The notes beneath the pieces are model-generated. The model was not told where the DNA came from. It did not search any database and worked only from the letters and a program-made list of their open reading frames with translations. This document shows positions 36,201 through 51,200 of a stretch of DNA of 64,000 nt, one piece after another. The position numbers and the translations under genes are program-made. Source of the DNA: Deroplatys truncata (lineage: Eukaryota; Arthropoda; Insecta; Mantodea; Mantidae); contig CM060977.1 in assembly GCA_030765065.1 (NCBI GenBank), positions 133,118,295 through 133,182,294 on the forward strand. Direction: 5' to 3'. The first letter of the stretch is position 1. Every line of letters begins with the position of its first letter.

Positions 36201-39200
36201 AATTGAAATGATATGCAAGGACGCTAGAAGCATTGGACAGTTTTTGTGTAAAGTAAAAAATAAATGGCTTTGGACAGTGGAAAGAGAAAAGTAAGAGGTA
36301 GCACATCATACTTTGAATGTAAAACTATAGTGAATGTGTGATGGTTAAATAATCAATAAATGAAAAGTGAAAAACAAGTGGAAATGGGACATGAAAAAAA
36401 AGCTGAAAAAAAAAGGGCAAGATAATTTATTGACAAGAAATTGTAAAATGTAAATAAACTGTGGTGATTGTCTACTGAATGAGTGACCAGGGTCAAAGTG
36501 CAGTAGACAATCAAATTTGTAAAACTCTTAGCACAATAAATACTATACTATACTATACTTACTTTTTATATTTTACTTTTTATACCATGTTGTATTACAT
36601 TCCATCAAAAAATAAGATGCTAAGAGTTCAATGGCAATGTTTTAATGCCCCATGAATAAAATAAAAAGGAAAACATTTTGAGAGACAGACAGCCAGAGAG
36701 GTGAGCGGGCATGTGAGTGGGTGGGTGGGTGGGTGGGTGAGAGAGGTGAGCAAGCATTGCAAGAATGTCAGTTATCTTTCTTCTGAGTATGTGAGTGGGT
36801 GTTGCGGTAAATTTTTTAGTATATCTGCGTCTTAAATCTGTGTATTAATACAGTTAAATATTACATATTCCATTGAGTTTGATATGGACATTAGAACTTT
36901 CGACTATGTTTTTGTTTTTATAAAACATTTATTAATAACATTAACTTATGTAAAAAGGCATGTTTCAAATTAAAATATCTTGATCTGAGCAAGATCCTCC
37001 TTAAAACAGCAGAAAATTTCCAAAGTAATTGATACCTTACAGTACAGATGGCATAGCAGTTGTAGTCCTAAGAAAATGCTTCATTGTGATGAAGAGCCAT
37101 GAAGAGCAACTAAACGACTTGAAACAGGAAATTATGAAGCATATCAGAATGGAGGGTCACATTTAAAATTCACAAATGATTTATGTGTTCTGAAGAAACC
37201 TCTCTCGAGGAAACAATGAAAGAGTGGCATATTATTAAGAATATCAGTCAGCAGCATTAGTGCAACTAAGTATACATGTGTCAAGAGAAAATGTCTACCC
37301 AAATTTCTGTCTTACACTAGGCTACAGAGTATTACGTAAATTTAAGTATCATTTCCTTTGATTTCTTCTTATTGGGAAACACACTAAAGTTTACTAAAAC
37401 ATATTAAGCATTTTAAATTGTATTTTTGATACTCTTGCTTCATTAATTGATAATAAACTTAAACATGTTCTGGAGACTGTCTCTACCAGCAGCCTAGTTT
37501 CACTCTCTACGAATTGAATTCTTCTTATTGGGAACACAGTGAAGTTTAGGCTCATGTTGGAGACAAGTTTCTGAAAATGTTTCAAAAGTTTATTATTAAT
37601 TAGTGTTTAAAGCATCAAATATAAAACTTGATATACTTCCTTTGGTTATTTATAGGAAATAAAAGAAAATGGCTGTTCTGATAATCGAAAGAGGAAGTAT
37701 GTCTGGGAAAGAGCAAGAAAGAAAAATAAGAAATTAAGACTAATTGAATATAGCAAAAAAGGAAAGGAAGTAGCAAAAGTAATTGACAGATAAAAAGAAG
37801 AAAGATAAATAAAAATGTTAAGTAAAATCTAGAGCCCATAAAAACATGATACAAACAGGCTTAACCCAAGTCCCAGAGCTGGAGAGTGGCTGTTAGAGTT
37901 ACTTGTTTAGGCATTTTTTTTCAAAGTAAGAAAAAGTTGACAGTTTGTGACAAATATTTTTTTCCAATTTTGTTATTCATTATTGCCCATTTCAGAAAAT
38001 CCTTAACTCAGACAACAACATGACATTTAAAACGGCAATAATTTGGTATATGAGCCTAGTGCATGAATTGATATGCTGTAATTATCTGCGAACTTTGGTT
38101 GCAGTCAATGATGGCGACTACATTCAAGCTGTGCTGGATCGTAACCTTGCTGAAAACATTTCAAGAGTTCTCTATCCCAATGACAACTTCTTCGAGGGCA
38201 AGGAGCTGAGACTGAAACAAGAATATTTCATGTGTGCAGCTACGCTACAGGTAATCATACAGAAATGCATTCCTCTCCATCTGTTTCCAAGTCATAGTGT
38301 AAGGAAATTTATACAGTAACCAAAATTTCTCATTAGTATACAGTGATACTAATATGAGGTAAGGAGCTAAGGTGATTGTACATTACTGGTAATAATCTAA
38401 AATGTAAATATTTTATTTTATATTGCATATTTTAGTTTGTCAGAAGTTGTAAATCAGTAAAGAGGTTCACGGCTGAAGACTCTCAACACAGTATTGCACT
38501 GAATTATATACAGAGAGAGGCAAAAAGACTATGAACTGGCTGCACGTGTTTTCCCTCTCCGTGCCCTCGGCGCTTGTTGCCGTTTGCCGCTATCATAGAA
38601 AAGTGCGGATGCAACCATACAACATTTTAAAAACTACTTTTAAAGGCTTTACTTACCAACTTTATGAAAGCAGATGCTGAAACTGGTCTCCGTCGTCCAT
38701 ACATTTTTGGCACCTCTTTAGGAAACTATCCATCACTCGCCGTAGTTCACGTTGAGAAATCCTGGCAATTTCCTGGCGCATATTTTGTTTTAATTCTTCC
38801 AGAGTGTGTGAATTTGTCTTGTAAACTTTGTTTAAGTTACTCCAGAGATAGAAATCGCCTTTTTTCAACAAGACTCTGCAACAGCTCATACAGCTAATAT
38901 TTTGATGAGAACAATTGAAAGTGTGTTTGAGGACAAAATTATTAGTAGAGATTTGTGGCCCCCTCGGTCCCTCGACCTAACCCCCTGCAATTTCCATCTC
39001 TGGGGTAACTTAAAACATAAAGTGTACAAGACAAACCCACACACCCTAGAAGAATTAAAACAAAATATCCGCCAGGAAATTGCCAGCATTTCTTAACATG
39101 AACTGCGACGAGTGATGGATAGTTTCCTAAATAGGTGCCAAAAATGTATGGACGACGACGGTGGCCAGTTTCAGCATTTCCTTTCATAAAGTTGGTAAGA

Positions 39201-42200
39201 CCTTTATAAGTAGTTTTAAAAATGTTGTATGGTTTCATCCACGCCTTTCTATGATAGCGGCAGACGGCAGTGAGCACCAAGGACGTGGACAGGAAAAACA
39301 CTGCGCAGTCGGTTTGTAGCCTTTTGGCTCTCTCCATATCATAATGTGTATGCATAAAAACCCTGGGGGTAGAGTGCAAGAGATTTTGATTAAGGTAAAC
39401 AATTAAACCAGAAATGACATTTGTAAATGTGAGTGGCATATGGGGTAGATAAGTAAACAGCAATGTTAAATTTGACAGATAACTTAGGTAAATAATCATT
39501 ATGATTTGGATGTGACAAACTGTGGAAATCCACACAAACCAATATTCAATTGAATATTGAATAAATGTGGATAAAAAGAATGGATAAAAACAAAATTCTG
39601 CAGCCCAGGATTCTTAACACCCATTACACAAATTTACAATTACTCTGTTAATGGAGGTTCAGTTCTGTTTAAGACAATCCACTACATATTGGATGTGGAG
39701 CACAACAGAAACACTGATAACATGTATTTAAACAATAAATTTATTATGTCAGGATCTTTAAGGGGTCATCCTCCGTGGACTAGTGGTACCGTGCTAGCCT
39801 CTAGTTCCCAAGGTCGCGGGTCCAAACCCGGCGGAGGGTGATGGATTTTTTCGGGCGTAAAAATCCTTAGCATGGCTTCGTAAGGGAAGTAAAGCCGGTG
39901 GTCCCGTGTCGTAGATTTACGGCACGTAAAAGAACCTCAAGCCTGATAAAGAGGCCTCTGAGCAAAATTACTGGTCTTTCACGCCCAATATGGAGTGGAA
40001 CGCTAAGAACCATAGTAGTTAAAGAGCGTCCATAAATAAAACTCAATTTAATTTTAATTTAATCTTTAAGGGGCACGTCCTTTTAAAATAGCTTTACTAT
40101 GAGGATGTGTTTTGAAGTATGATTTTTGTCCCTTAAACACATCTTTTCCTTTTACCTTGTAAAATACAATATTATATTATTATTAAATATATAATTAATT
40201 TCAATTAATTATACTTTTTACAGATCTTAGCCAGTCTTGGCAAGTCTGTCTGGGAACAAAACTTGAGTCAATTGGGGAGTTCAATGTCCCACCGGCATGT
40301 TATCATAGTACCTCAATGGTTAGAGCAACTGCATGGAGAGTGGGAGAACAGTGTTAAAATCCTGGCTGTGACATTGAATTTTTCAGTTGACTATTTTAAC
40401 AATATTATATTTTATAGATACTATCAACAGTATGGAACTATCCATTTTACTCTAAAATAATTATACAATTCAGTTTTTCTTCTTAAAGAACAAATATTCA
40501 TCTAGTAACCAAGCTGCAATTTTCCTTAGATTAAAGATTCAGGCAAGCACGACTAATCTATTCCTTGGGTATTCCTTGTTAAGCTCTATTCCAGTGTTAT
40601 TAATAATGTTATAAAGAGAAAAATTGTGCATGCATGTGTCTCAAAAGCCACTCCACCGATTTTGATAATTCTTTCACCACTGAAAAAGCCCTGTTCTTTC
40701 TGACAGACATGGAGCTATAAAACATCTAATTTCAAATCATAAATTACTGAAATACTAAAAAAGATTTACAGAGCCTGTGTACAAGAATATGAATACATTT
40801 GTTGAGAAACCCATGGAGTAGAAAATGCATGTAAAATAAGACAAACGCTGTCAATTTTTAATACATACATGGTCACAGTTTGGTTGCTAAGAAAACAGAG
40901 TATGCAGCAAAGAAAAACAAAATCAAATCTGCTTTTAACTTTATGATGTGCATGTGATACCAATGCCAAAATATTTTAATAACCCCCATGTAAGAAAGTT
41001 TTGCTTTTTCCTTTTTGCTTATGTCGTGATAAATTTCTTTAGCAGAATATGCCAAATAATTGTATAGGGTCTTTCAACAAGATTGTCCTATCTTTGAACT
41101 TAAATAAAGTACGTTCTGTAAATGATAGAGGTTTATTTCTTTTTTTATTTTGGAACATAATTAATGTCATTACGTATGGAGGAGACAGTTAAGTGACCGC
41201 TGTGACTTTGTTGGGTTGCGCATATATGGTTGACCCAACTTTCAATGGCAGAAGAACGTAAATTAGGTCCAACTTCATGAAAAACATGCGTGATGTTATT
41301 CATAAGATCAGTTACTGTTTCTGGTTTGTTGACATAAACTCGAGATTTAACATAACCCCACAAGAAGTAATCCAATGGCATTAAATCACATGACCTCAGG
41401 GACCAGTTAACATCACCACCACGGAAAATGATGAAACCTCTGAACTTCTCCTTCAAAAGATTGATTGTTTCGAGAGCAGTATGACATGTGGCACCATCTT
41501 GCTGGAACCAGATGTTTCTGAGATCCATACCATCCAATTGAAGCCAAAAATAGTCCCTTATAAGAGCCCGGTATCTTTCTCCATTGGCAGTTAGAGCTTC
41601 TCCATCTTCATCTTGGAGAAAATATGGACCAATGATTCCACCATACCAAAATCCACACCACATAGTAATCTTTTGGGGATGAAGTGGTCGTTCTTGAATC
41701 TGCATTGGATTGTGATTGCTCCAATAGCGGCAATTTTGTTTGTTAACACAACCATCCATCCAAAAGTGGGCTTCTCACTGAAGATGATTTTTCGACAAAA
41801 ATCCAGGTCAGCTTCCAATTGCTCCATAGCCCAGTCGGTGAATACACTGCACAACCTATGGTCGTTGGGCTTTAGTTCTTGAGTTAACACCATTTTGTAA
41901 GCGTGAAACTTCAAGTCCAGATGCAGAATTCGCCAAGTTGTGGTCGGCAAAAGGCCCCATTCTTGCACTCAATGAGCAGTTGATTTGTTTCTGTTCTCGC
42001 GTACACACTCACAAACGGCACCTATGTTTTCGTTGGAGCGCTTACGTCGATTACGTATACAGGCATTCTTTGATCGCTGACAGAACCACTTCTTTCAAAT
42101 TTATCGATCAAACTCCAAATCGTTCTCTCGCAAGGACGATTATGCACACCGTAAGCTTCACGCAATACACGGAAGGTTTGGCGAACAGATGATCCATTTT

Positions 42201-45200
42201 GATAATAAATTTTCACAATTTCTATGCGTTGCTGAATGCTGTAACGTTCCATGGCTATTTGTCAATAACAACTGTAACCACTTGAAAAAAATGACTGATG
42301 TAACTCAATAACAACGGCAGCTATCACATGTTAAAAATAGGACACTCTTGTTGAAACACCCTTTATAAAGAGAGAAAATTGCTAACATTAGAAGTTGGTG
42401 AATAGATTATAATTAACAACTGAGAAGATTATTTTTCTCAATGGTCACAGACTATGTATCTTTTTCAAAGCAGTTAACTTGATGATCTGGGAGTGCAGAA
42501 TCTTCATACTCGCCAGCTTCACCTCTTTCATTATATATGTTAAGGGTTTTTGTATTATGTGAAATCAATGTAGTGTTTATGTTGTCAAATAACAATGGAT
42601 CCAGAGGAGGTACAAAGGTTTAACATTTCACACCTACAGTAAATATCTAAAAATTACTCAACCATTCAAAATGATAATTGCTCCACCATCCAAGGGCATT
42701 TATATGCTGTGCAGCATTTCCAGAACTTGGAAGACTGTCGGGGGGGAAAGTTAAGGAAATCGGACGTTCCGCCAATGTTTCACATCTTTTTGCTTGAATA
42801 TCAGGGTATTTTTAATGTGTTACTAGGAATAGACAAGGTTGTATAAAATTACAATCGTAAGGGGTAAGGGGAAGGATTCATCATAAAAATCCTCTAGATC
42901 ATTGTACATTAATTTCATAAAGAACAGTGGGTAAGTAAATGAAATTAATTAATTTGTCATTTAAGTTTAAAAAGCTAACCATGCAACATCAGGTAGGAAA
43001 CTAGTGCTAGGTGAAGACTACATGTATAACTTCTGTTAATTAGACAAGTTCATATAATTATCTGATTATTTTAACCATAAAAATGTCCTTAAACTTACCA
43101 TCTCTGAATTAATTTGAGTCAGCAGTGGCGTCGCTCATCAATAACAATAATAAAGATATGGTGAAGCCTAATGGAATCTCCAAAGCTTAATACATAATTA
43201 TGCTTTTTTTTTTTCCAGGACATAATCCGAAGATTCAAGGCCTCAAAGTTTGGATGTCGAGATGCTGTCCGCACTTCATTTGACTTGTTCTCAGATAAAG
43301 TTGCCATCCAGCTGAATGACACACATCCATCGCTTGCTATTCCAGAGCTTATGAGAATTCTGGTGGATGTGGAAGGCCTTCCATGGGAAAAGGTAGAAGA
43401 AAGTTGAAATTAATTCTAGACATACCATGATATAAATCACTTACTTAATTTTGAGTTTATGATTGTCATTTGCAGCATTGGATGTTAATTTAGCATTAGG
43501 TAGATATTTTATTTTTCATAATTTTCACGAAAGAATTTCTAGGCAAATAAATAGTGATGGTATATCTATAAAATAAGTCTAAAATGTAAGAAATTATCAG
43601 CATAATATGAATTACTTCATCAAACTAAATAATTAAGAAAGATTTCTTAATCTTTTCACCTGCAAGCCGTCTTCCATTGTTTAAATGAGTAAGGGCTGGT
43701 TTCACCAATGGATGCTAAATTTTAACACAATGTTAAACTGATTTAACACTGAAGTTAACACAAATTCTGTTTTGTCAAAGAATGTTGCTGTTAAGTTAAC
43801 ACCTCCGTAACCCTGTGTTAAGGCATTTAACAAATGTTAGAAGTTCGAAAATGGCTGCCACAAACCAAGCTGTTGATGTGAGTTTGCTACAATTGGCATG
43901 TTTAGTGCCATTCCTAATAGAAGAGCAGTCGTACATCATAATAAATTTGAAACCCTGCAAAAGGAGGAATTTTTAAAGCAATATAAACTATCCAAGGGGT
44001 CATGAGCATGGTTTGTATGGGAAATTCGAGAGGTTAGAATACTACCAAAAGAAGTATGCCTCTTTCTCCAAGCTACAAGTGTTAATTATGTACTTAGATT
44101 TTATGCTACTAACAAAGCTACCATTTGTGGGTTTATTAGGAAGGCTTCCAAAGAAATTGCTTCAAGAAGCAAGCAATGTTTTTTTCTGGTCTGCTTGATT
44201 AATCAGCGATAACACATTTTCAACCACTTTAGTTTCAATGCAGCGTCCACCACCAGTTTTAAACCGTTTTAAATGCTCTTCACACCTAATGTTTCTGGTG
44301 CTGCATTTTGTTAGCATAAAATTGCTGCAGTTGCTTCCAGGGCTTAAGAGAAATGCATTCATTCCAATTAAATTACTTGAGGACTTTTGTCCCAGGCTGC
44401 AATCTTATCCTTTAATGTAAGACCATCAGCTTTTTCACACTTGGTAATACGTCTATACTTATTAATCAGATGTTAATTAACATATTTCAAATGGTGAAGC
44501 ATTTATTTCAGTTGACATTGCAATTCTAACCTCAAACAATTGAAAACATCACATGGGAATTGCCATGAATGTAAATAGTTGTCTGCTACTAACACAGAGA
44601 GCGCAGCGATACGTAGACAAAAGTGCATTGGAGCACGTTCAGAAGCAGTTTAGTTCGGCCACCGCCTTCTCAAAAGCTAGCGTTTGCAGTTGTCTTTGAT
44701 GTTAACAAAATGTTAGCTAACAATTTGCTGTAAAAGCTTGATGAAACGCAAAAGTTTTAACCTTGTGTTAAACTTTGAACACCTTGTTAACAAACAAGAT
44801 GTTAAGAGTATTTTTAACGTTGGTTTGTGAAACTGGCCCTAAGTGGTCACTGCCCCAGGGAATGTCAATCCAAATGTCTACATTATTTTGATTAGTAGAG
44901 TATTCATTGCCATTGTTAATCTACTGTCTCATTAAGAAGTTCACATAAGTGAAGGAAGCTCCAGAATTTGTAAGGTGATGACATTTTATAGATTGTTGAC
45001 CAATAGTTTTCATTTATAGACTTTGCGATAAAAATGTCAGAATGCACCCTTAAACAACTATTACCACCTGATGCATGCAGATTCAGCATCTCTTGGTAGC
45101 CAAATAATATTTTATGGTTTAATGTTAATGAATTATAAATTGGAACTAATGCTACATTCCAACTCCAAATGATTGCCTTCCTGTCGCCCGGTAGTCTGAC

Positions 45201-48200
45201 CATGAACAATGTTACACGGTTACCAACCCAGGGTTTACCCATAGTAATCTCTAGTGGCCATAAACTAAATTACTTGCACATAAAGTGGATGGTGCTGCTC
45301 TCTGGTGGGACTCTGGCTATGATGAACATGCTGCCCACTTCATTTGTGACACAAATTACAAAACAGTACAGTCAAGGAATTGTCAATAGCTTCCCACAAA
45401 TTTCACTTTAAGTGAAAATGTATGAGGAGTAGGAAAACTCGTTTACACACTTCACTTAAGTAAAATTACCTGGACCTGGACATGTAGCCGTCTCTTTCAG
45501 TTTCTATTGTAAATTTGATTGACTTTTCTTGTAGGTTTAATAGTTTGAGTGCATCTTGTAAGTGTTTCTCTGAAACTATTGCGAATAATCTCAATATATC
45601 ATCTACATATCAGTACAAAATTTTAAAAAAACTATCCACTTGGGAGAAAATCTACATTTGGAAGAACAAGAATATTGCAATGAATTTTGATATCCCAGCA
45701 GAAGACAAACTCGGCAAATACATCAAACCCTCACTAGATACCACCACAGATGGTCAACACAGGCAGATACAGGACAATCAAACAACCACCAGCCAGTAGG
45801 TCAGTAGCTAATGATGAGAGCAAGGGACTCTCAAAGCATGTCCAGGTAATTTTACTTAAGTGAAGAGTGGAAATGAGTTTTCCTACTCCTTCTACATTAT
45901 TACTTTTAATTCACTGTAGGTGTTTAAGAAGTTATAGATACAGTGATGCTATGTACCAATGATGCATAATATCAGCATCTACATTCCTAGCAAGATAAAT
46001 GTTAAAGAGTAGAATGGACTGTTTTGTGAATTTCACAGCTTCCAACAGGATCCGATGGATAGGGTGCTATAGATGTAATAAGCTAATGTGGATGATTTCA
46101 GCCCTTCTAAACACAATCTGGCCAATTGTTTCCAATCATGTAATAAAACAGAAATGCTGTGGTATGCTCACAACTCTAAAGCAATCAGGCTAAGCTGCCA
46201 TTTTGACTTCAAACAGTTGAACATTGAAAAGAGTTGTTTGGAGAAGCTTGCAGTCATACATATACAACAAATTAACCAGAAACTACTCAGCAAATTGCAA
46301 TTGCATAGATATTACAATCATTACTTGCTGCATATCATTGAATATCAATTCGGTATCGATTACAATATGTATCAACATGAGACAAATTATTAAATTATTG
46401 GTGCCATCGAACAGCAATAAGAAAACTGGCATTAAGAAAACGGTAGTATCATGAAAATGCAATGTTTAAGCATATTAAAAGAACAAAAAGTCTTGACTCA
46501 TCTTTATTTCTAGTGAGTTCCAAATCTGCGGCAATGGAGATGCTGCTGATTGGGCTGACACCTCTCCACATATGGATGAAGGCAGAAGCCATGATCGCAT
46601 ATCACCGTATTTGTTGCCAAACCAAAGTGTTTAATACTGGACATATTAATCATCTCAAGCTTCCTTGGGTTAAGAATATACAACAGATACTCAACATAAG
46701 GACTGACATTCTTGAACCAAGATTCAAGTTTGAATTGAAATTTACGGTCTCCTTTCCACAACGGGGTGAATGGGAAAGACTGGTAAAACCTCATAATAAC
46801 AAAGGCCCAATCTGGTATACTGATGGTTCTAGAACCAAATCAGGAACGGGGTCTGGGCTTTACATTAATGGCACCAAGATTTCTTATAGTCTTGGTACCT
46901 TAACTACAGTTTTCCAGGCTGAGGTTTATGCAATCCTAGCCAGTGTCATGGAAAGCATTAAAAGGAGATATAAGAATAGAAGTGTTCTTATCCTCTCAGA
47001 CAGTCAAGCTGCTCTTAAAGCACTTGAATCACCATCAATAAAATCAAAGCTCATCTCAGAATGCCGGGAATCCTTAATGACACTGGCTGAACACAATAAG
47101 GTTCAACTTAAGTGAGTGCCAGGACACACAGGTATACCAGGCAATGAGAAAGCAGATAAGATTGGCAGTGGAATCCCATTTTTGGGTCCGGAGTCTGTAC
47201 TGAGGGTGTCCTACAGACCAGTGAAACAGGCTATTAAGTGCTGTGCTCAAGCAGAACACAAGAACAACTGGAACTCCATTGAGGGTTGCAGTCTTTCCAA
47301 GTTGTTTATTACAGACCTGGATAACAGCCGGGCAAAGTACCTGCGCTGTCTTAGTAGGAGGAGGCTTGCATGGGCAACAGGCTTCATTACAGGACACTGT
47401 GCCCTAAAGTTTAATCTATAAAGAATGGGATTGTTTAACAACCCTATCTGTAGTAGATGCCTAGAAGGAGATGAGACTGTTACTCATCTGCTATGTGATT
47501 GCCCTGCTCTTGTGAATCAAAGAGCAAGTATTTTTGGCAATCACTTTCCAAAGATAGATGAACTATCAAAAGCCTCAGTTAGCAGTCTGGTTAAGTTCAT
47601 AACGAGCAACAGGCTACTTAACTGATGAAAGGGGGGATGTGCAATAGATCTTTGAAAAGGTCGCAGTGTTTGGTCATAAAACCCACCCTTTTTTCAAACT
47701 AGAACAAACTACAACTAGAGTTCCAAATACGTCAAATAACCCTACTTATGTGTAAATTTCAGTTATTTATTTTCTGTAAAACAGTTTTAATGATTTAGAT
47801 TAAAATACATTTCAGGTACTGGCTTAATAAATAAAATACATTCTTTCCCTTTTCTGTAAACAGTTGGTAAGATACTCCTCATTCTCATGGAATTTAAACC
47901 CATTCTTACCACATAGTTTCTGTATGGGGAGGGATGTTAGTTTCATGATAACAGTGTATCAGGATGGCCATTCCTCATTTGAACCCAGGGGAACATTTAT
48001 GGGATGTTTTGGAATGCTATAACACAAAAATCACAATGTATCCCTTCATAACATCTCTGCATGAATAACAGTCCAAGCCACTAGAATGGGGACTGTTATG
48101 AAGAGTATGGGTCAGATTCACAGTAGCTCCACTAACATAGAAGGGCCTATGAACCATAAACTATATTAATAATTATTGTATTATTCCTTTCAGTAGCAGG

Positions 48201-51200
48201 AAGCTTTTTGCCATTTATATTATACAGTGCACCCGTGCGTTAATGAATATCAGTTAAAATTTCAGTGAACGCATGTTTTTATAACAAATGGATATTCTCT
48301 GCTTTCTTTTAACAAAATAAATGATTTACAAATCTTAATCACACATTCTTGCACAACGATAAACCTGTGTTTCCTGAACATACTTCTTCTAAGTTTTAGT
48401 TCCTACCTTCATAATAGCATTTTTTCAGACGTCAGAATAAGAACATAATTTCTTAAGCAGAAACACATGGAGTTTATTTTTGCTCATTGCTGAATCTTAT
48501 CTTGTATCTAAGTGTGTATATAATGTCGCTAAGCAATCAACAACATGCATCAGAAAAAGTTCGAGAGTATAAAATGAACTGCAGAAAATTATTATGTGTC
48601 TACATACCTCTCAAAAGAATAATAATTGAGTATAACTAAACTAACCTAATTAATATTCTTATAAATGAAGTCATTTTCCTCTCCTTTTGTTCAGCAAAAT
48701 GGTTGAAATCAGGGCCTTCTCAATATAATATATGGCTAAAGCATTTGCAAATGCTTTTATCCTCTTGAGAATTGGAAAACACCTTTCACTCTCTGATGTG
48801 GTTATGGGAATCGTGCAAATGATGCGTTGCTATTTACTGTTCATTACAATTCCTTAAGTAATTAATTAACTTTAAATGCACACTTAACAGATTTTTAAGT
48901 CTCCACCAAGAGCATACGACTTGAATTGAATCTATTGATTAAGTTAAGTATTTTACACAGCATTTGTTTTCGAGCCCAGTGTGAAAGCATGCATTATGAT
49001 TATATGACTTGCAAAACATAAGTGACCACATAGATTGTAGTTCAAGGGGGATTATTTATTTTCTGCTCTGAATCATTTTAATTCTACAATACTATACTTT
49101 AAATCACAGTATAACTTAGGAATTTGATTAAGATTTAAATCAATTTATATAACCGAATTTACATTTTACACAGAATTTACATTTTGTTTTTTCATATGGT
49201 GGCAGCAATGAAACTGAATGATGACTCATGAAAAAGACCAATAGCGAAGTGCTTCAGACTCCACCAAGTTACTATTACCTCCCAGCACCTCTCGCCCATA
49301 ATCGAAGCCTTCCCCTACACACATCTCGCCTATAGCAGTATCCACAAATGTGAAGATTCCCAAATGGACTTGATGTAGTTCGAAGTACACTTTGTAATGA
49401 AAACATTCACACCACTTGCTATATAAGCTTTGCAAAAACATTTCAAGCTAAATAAAATATATAAAATAAACCAGGGAGTGCAGAAATTAATACTGCAATG
49501 GCATTTGATGTTCTCCTTCCTTTTCTATGTGTATTAGATTCACTAATAAGTATAGTAAGAATTGCATTCCACCCAAAAATTCAATATCGAAATTTCATCA
49601 GAAATACATGTTTTGAGGTGCCCTGAATCCAAATAAAGCATTTTTGGAAACATGTCCATGAGTGTGTCTGTCAGTCTGTGAACAGTATAACTCAAAAACG
49701 AAAATTTGGATAAATACCAAACTTGGTAGTTGAGTTTACTATCTTCCAAGCATGCGACACAAAGATTTTCAAGAAAATCCCCCACCCCAGACTACCCTTT
49801 ACATCAAACATTTTTTGAAAATTTTGATTTTCTCAAAAATGGCTAATGATCTTGATTAAAATATCATATGTTTAAGATATTTTCATGGAAAATAAAATGT
49901 ATATCTTCAATTTTCTGGGAATGTCCCCAAAAGCCTCTTCATTCTGAATGACTTTGGATAACTGGTAAACCATAAGGGATAGAAAAAGTTTACTGCACAA
50001 AAAATGTAGATCTTGTTAAAACACACAATTTATGTTGTATGCATGTTTTTTTATCGAGTGAACCGTTTCCGAGATATTCCTTGTTATTTGTTTGAATTTT
50101 CCAATACTTATACCTTTTCTCAAATGGAAATTCGTTATTCGTTTTGTTTTATGTCCTGGACATACAAAGAGAATGGAATGCTCCACATAGCAACCAGCTC
50201 TTAAAAGATTTGACTATCGCTTAAAGTCTACCATATTCCCCTACAACATTAGCATTTGCACCTACAACAAATTAGCAACAAGATTAACATGAAGTAGATG
50301 GAGAGTAAGCATTTGCAAAAATAGTTTGTACAAGAGTAGAGAAAGTCATATGAGTGCAACACATCAGATGCTATGCCACTGCTATGAACAACCTTTACCA
50401 AAACTTTCATTAGGTATCCGCATACATTCGTTCACAGTGTGTGTTGCTTTTGGAGAATGTGATGCAGACATAACAAACTGCATCACTTTCAGTAAGTTAT
50501 TCTATTGGAATATTTTGAAATCAACCACAAATATACTTAGTCAAGATAATTATTAAGTCTTGTACTTCTTTATGTTTACAGGCCTGGGATATAACAGTAA
50601 GAGCATGTGCATACACTAACCACACGGTATTGCCAGAGGCACTGGAGCGTTGGCCTGTCAGAATGCTGGAGTCTATTCTTCCAAGACATTTGCAGATAAT
50701 CTATCACATCAACTTCTTACATTTGAAAGTAAGTCGCTCATTTATGTTACTCAGCCTGCTGTTGGAAAATTCAAGAGTGATTGATTTTGGCATGTTTGAC
50801 ATTTGTTTATTTATTTTTGTTCTTTCATTCTATTATTTTGTAAAATCACATATTACATAGGTTCCATGATATAGGACAAGTCAAAAAATGTACAAAATTG
50901 TAGTTATACTTATGTATTTTAATGGATGAACTGTATACATATTTTGTTACTGAACATTGTTATAAATGCCTTCTTTTGAAAATATGTGTAGGAAAGGAAG
51001 TCCATTCATGCAGCATTGCAGCAGAAATGTTAAGAGAATGGAAAGTTATTCACAAAATATAAGCTAGTATTTAGGATAATAAAATCCTTCAGAATTTTTC
51101 AGTATTCCTCCAATAAACTTTTTTTTTTTTTTGCTCGGCTTTGCTTTGCTTTCTTTCTGCCTTGTATCATGCTAAAACTTGTACTTTACTTGGAAAACGA

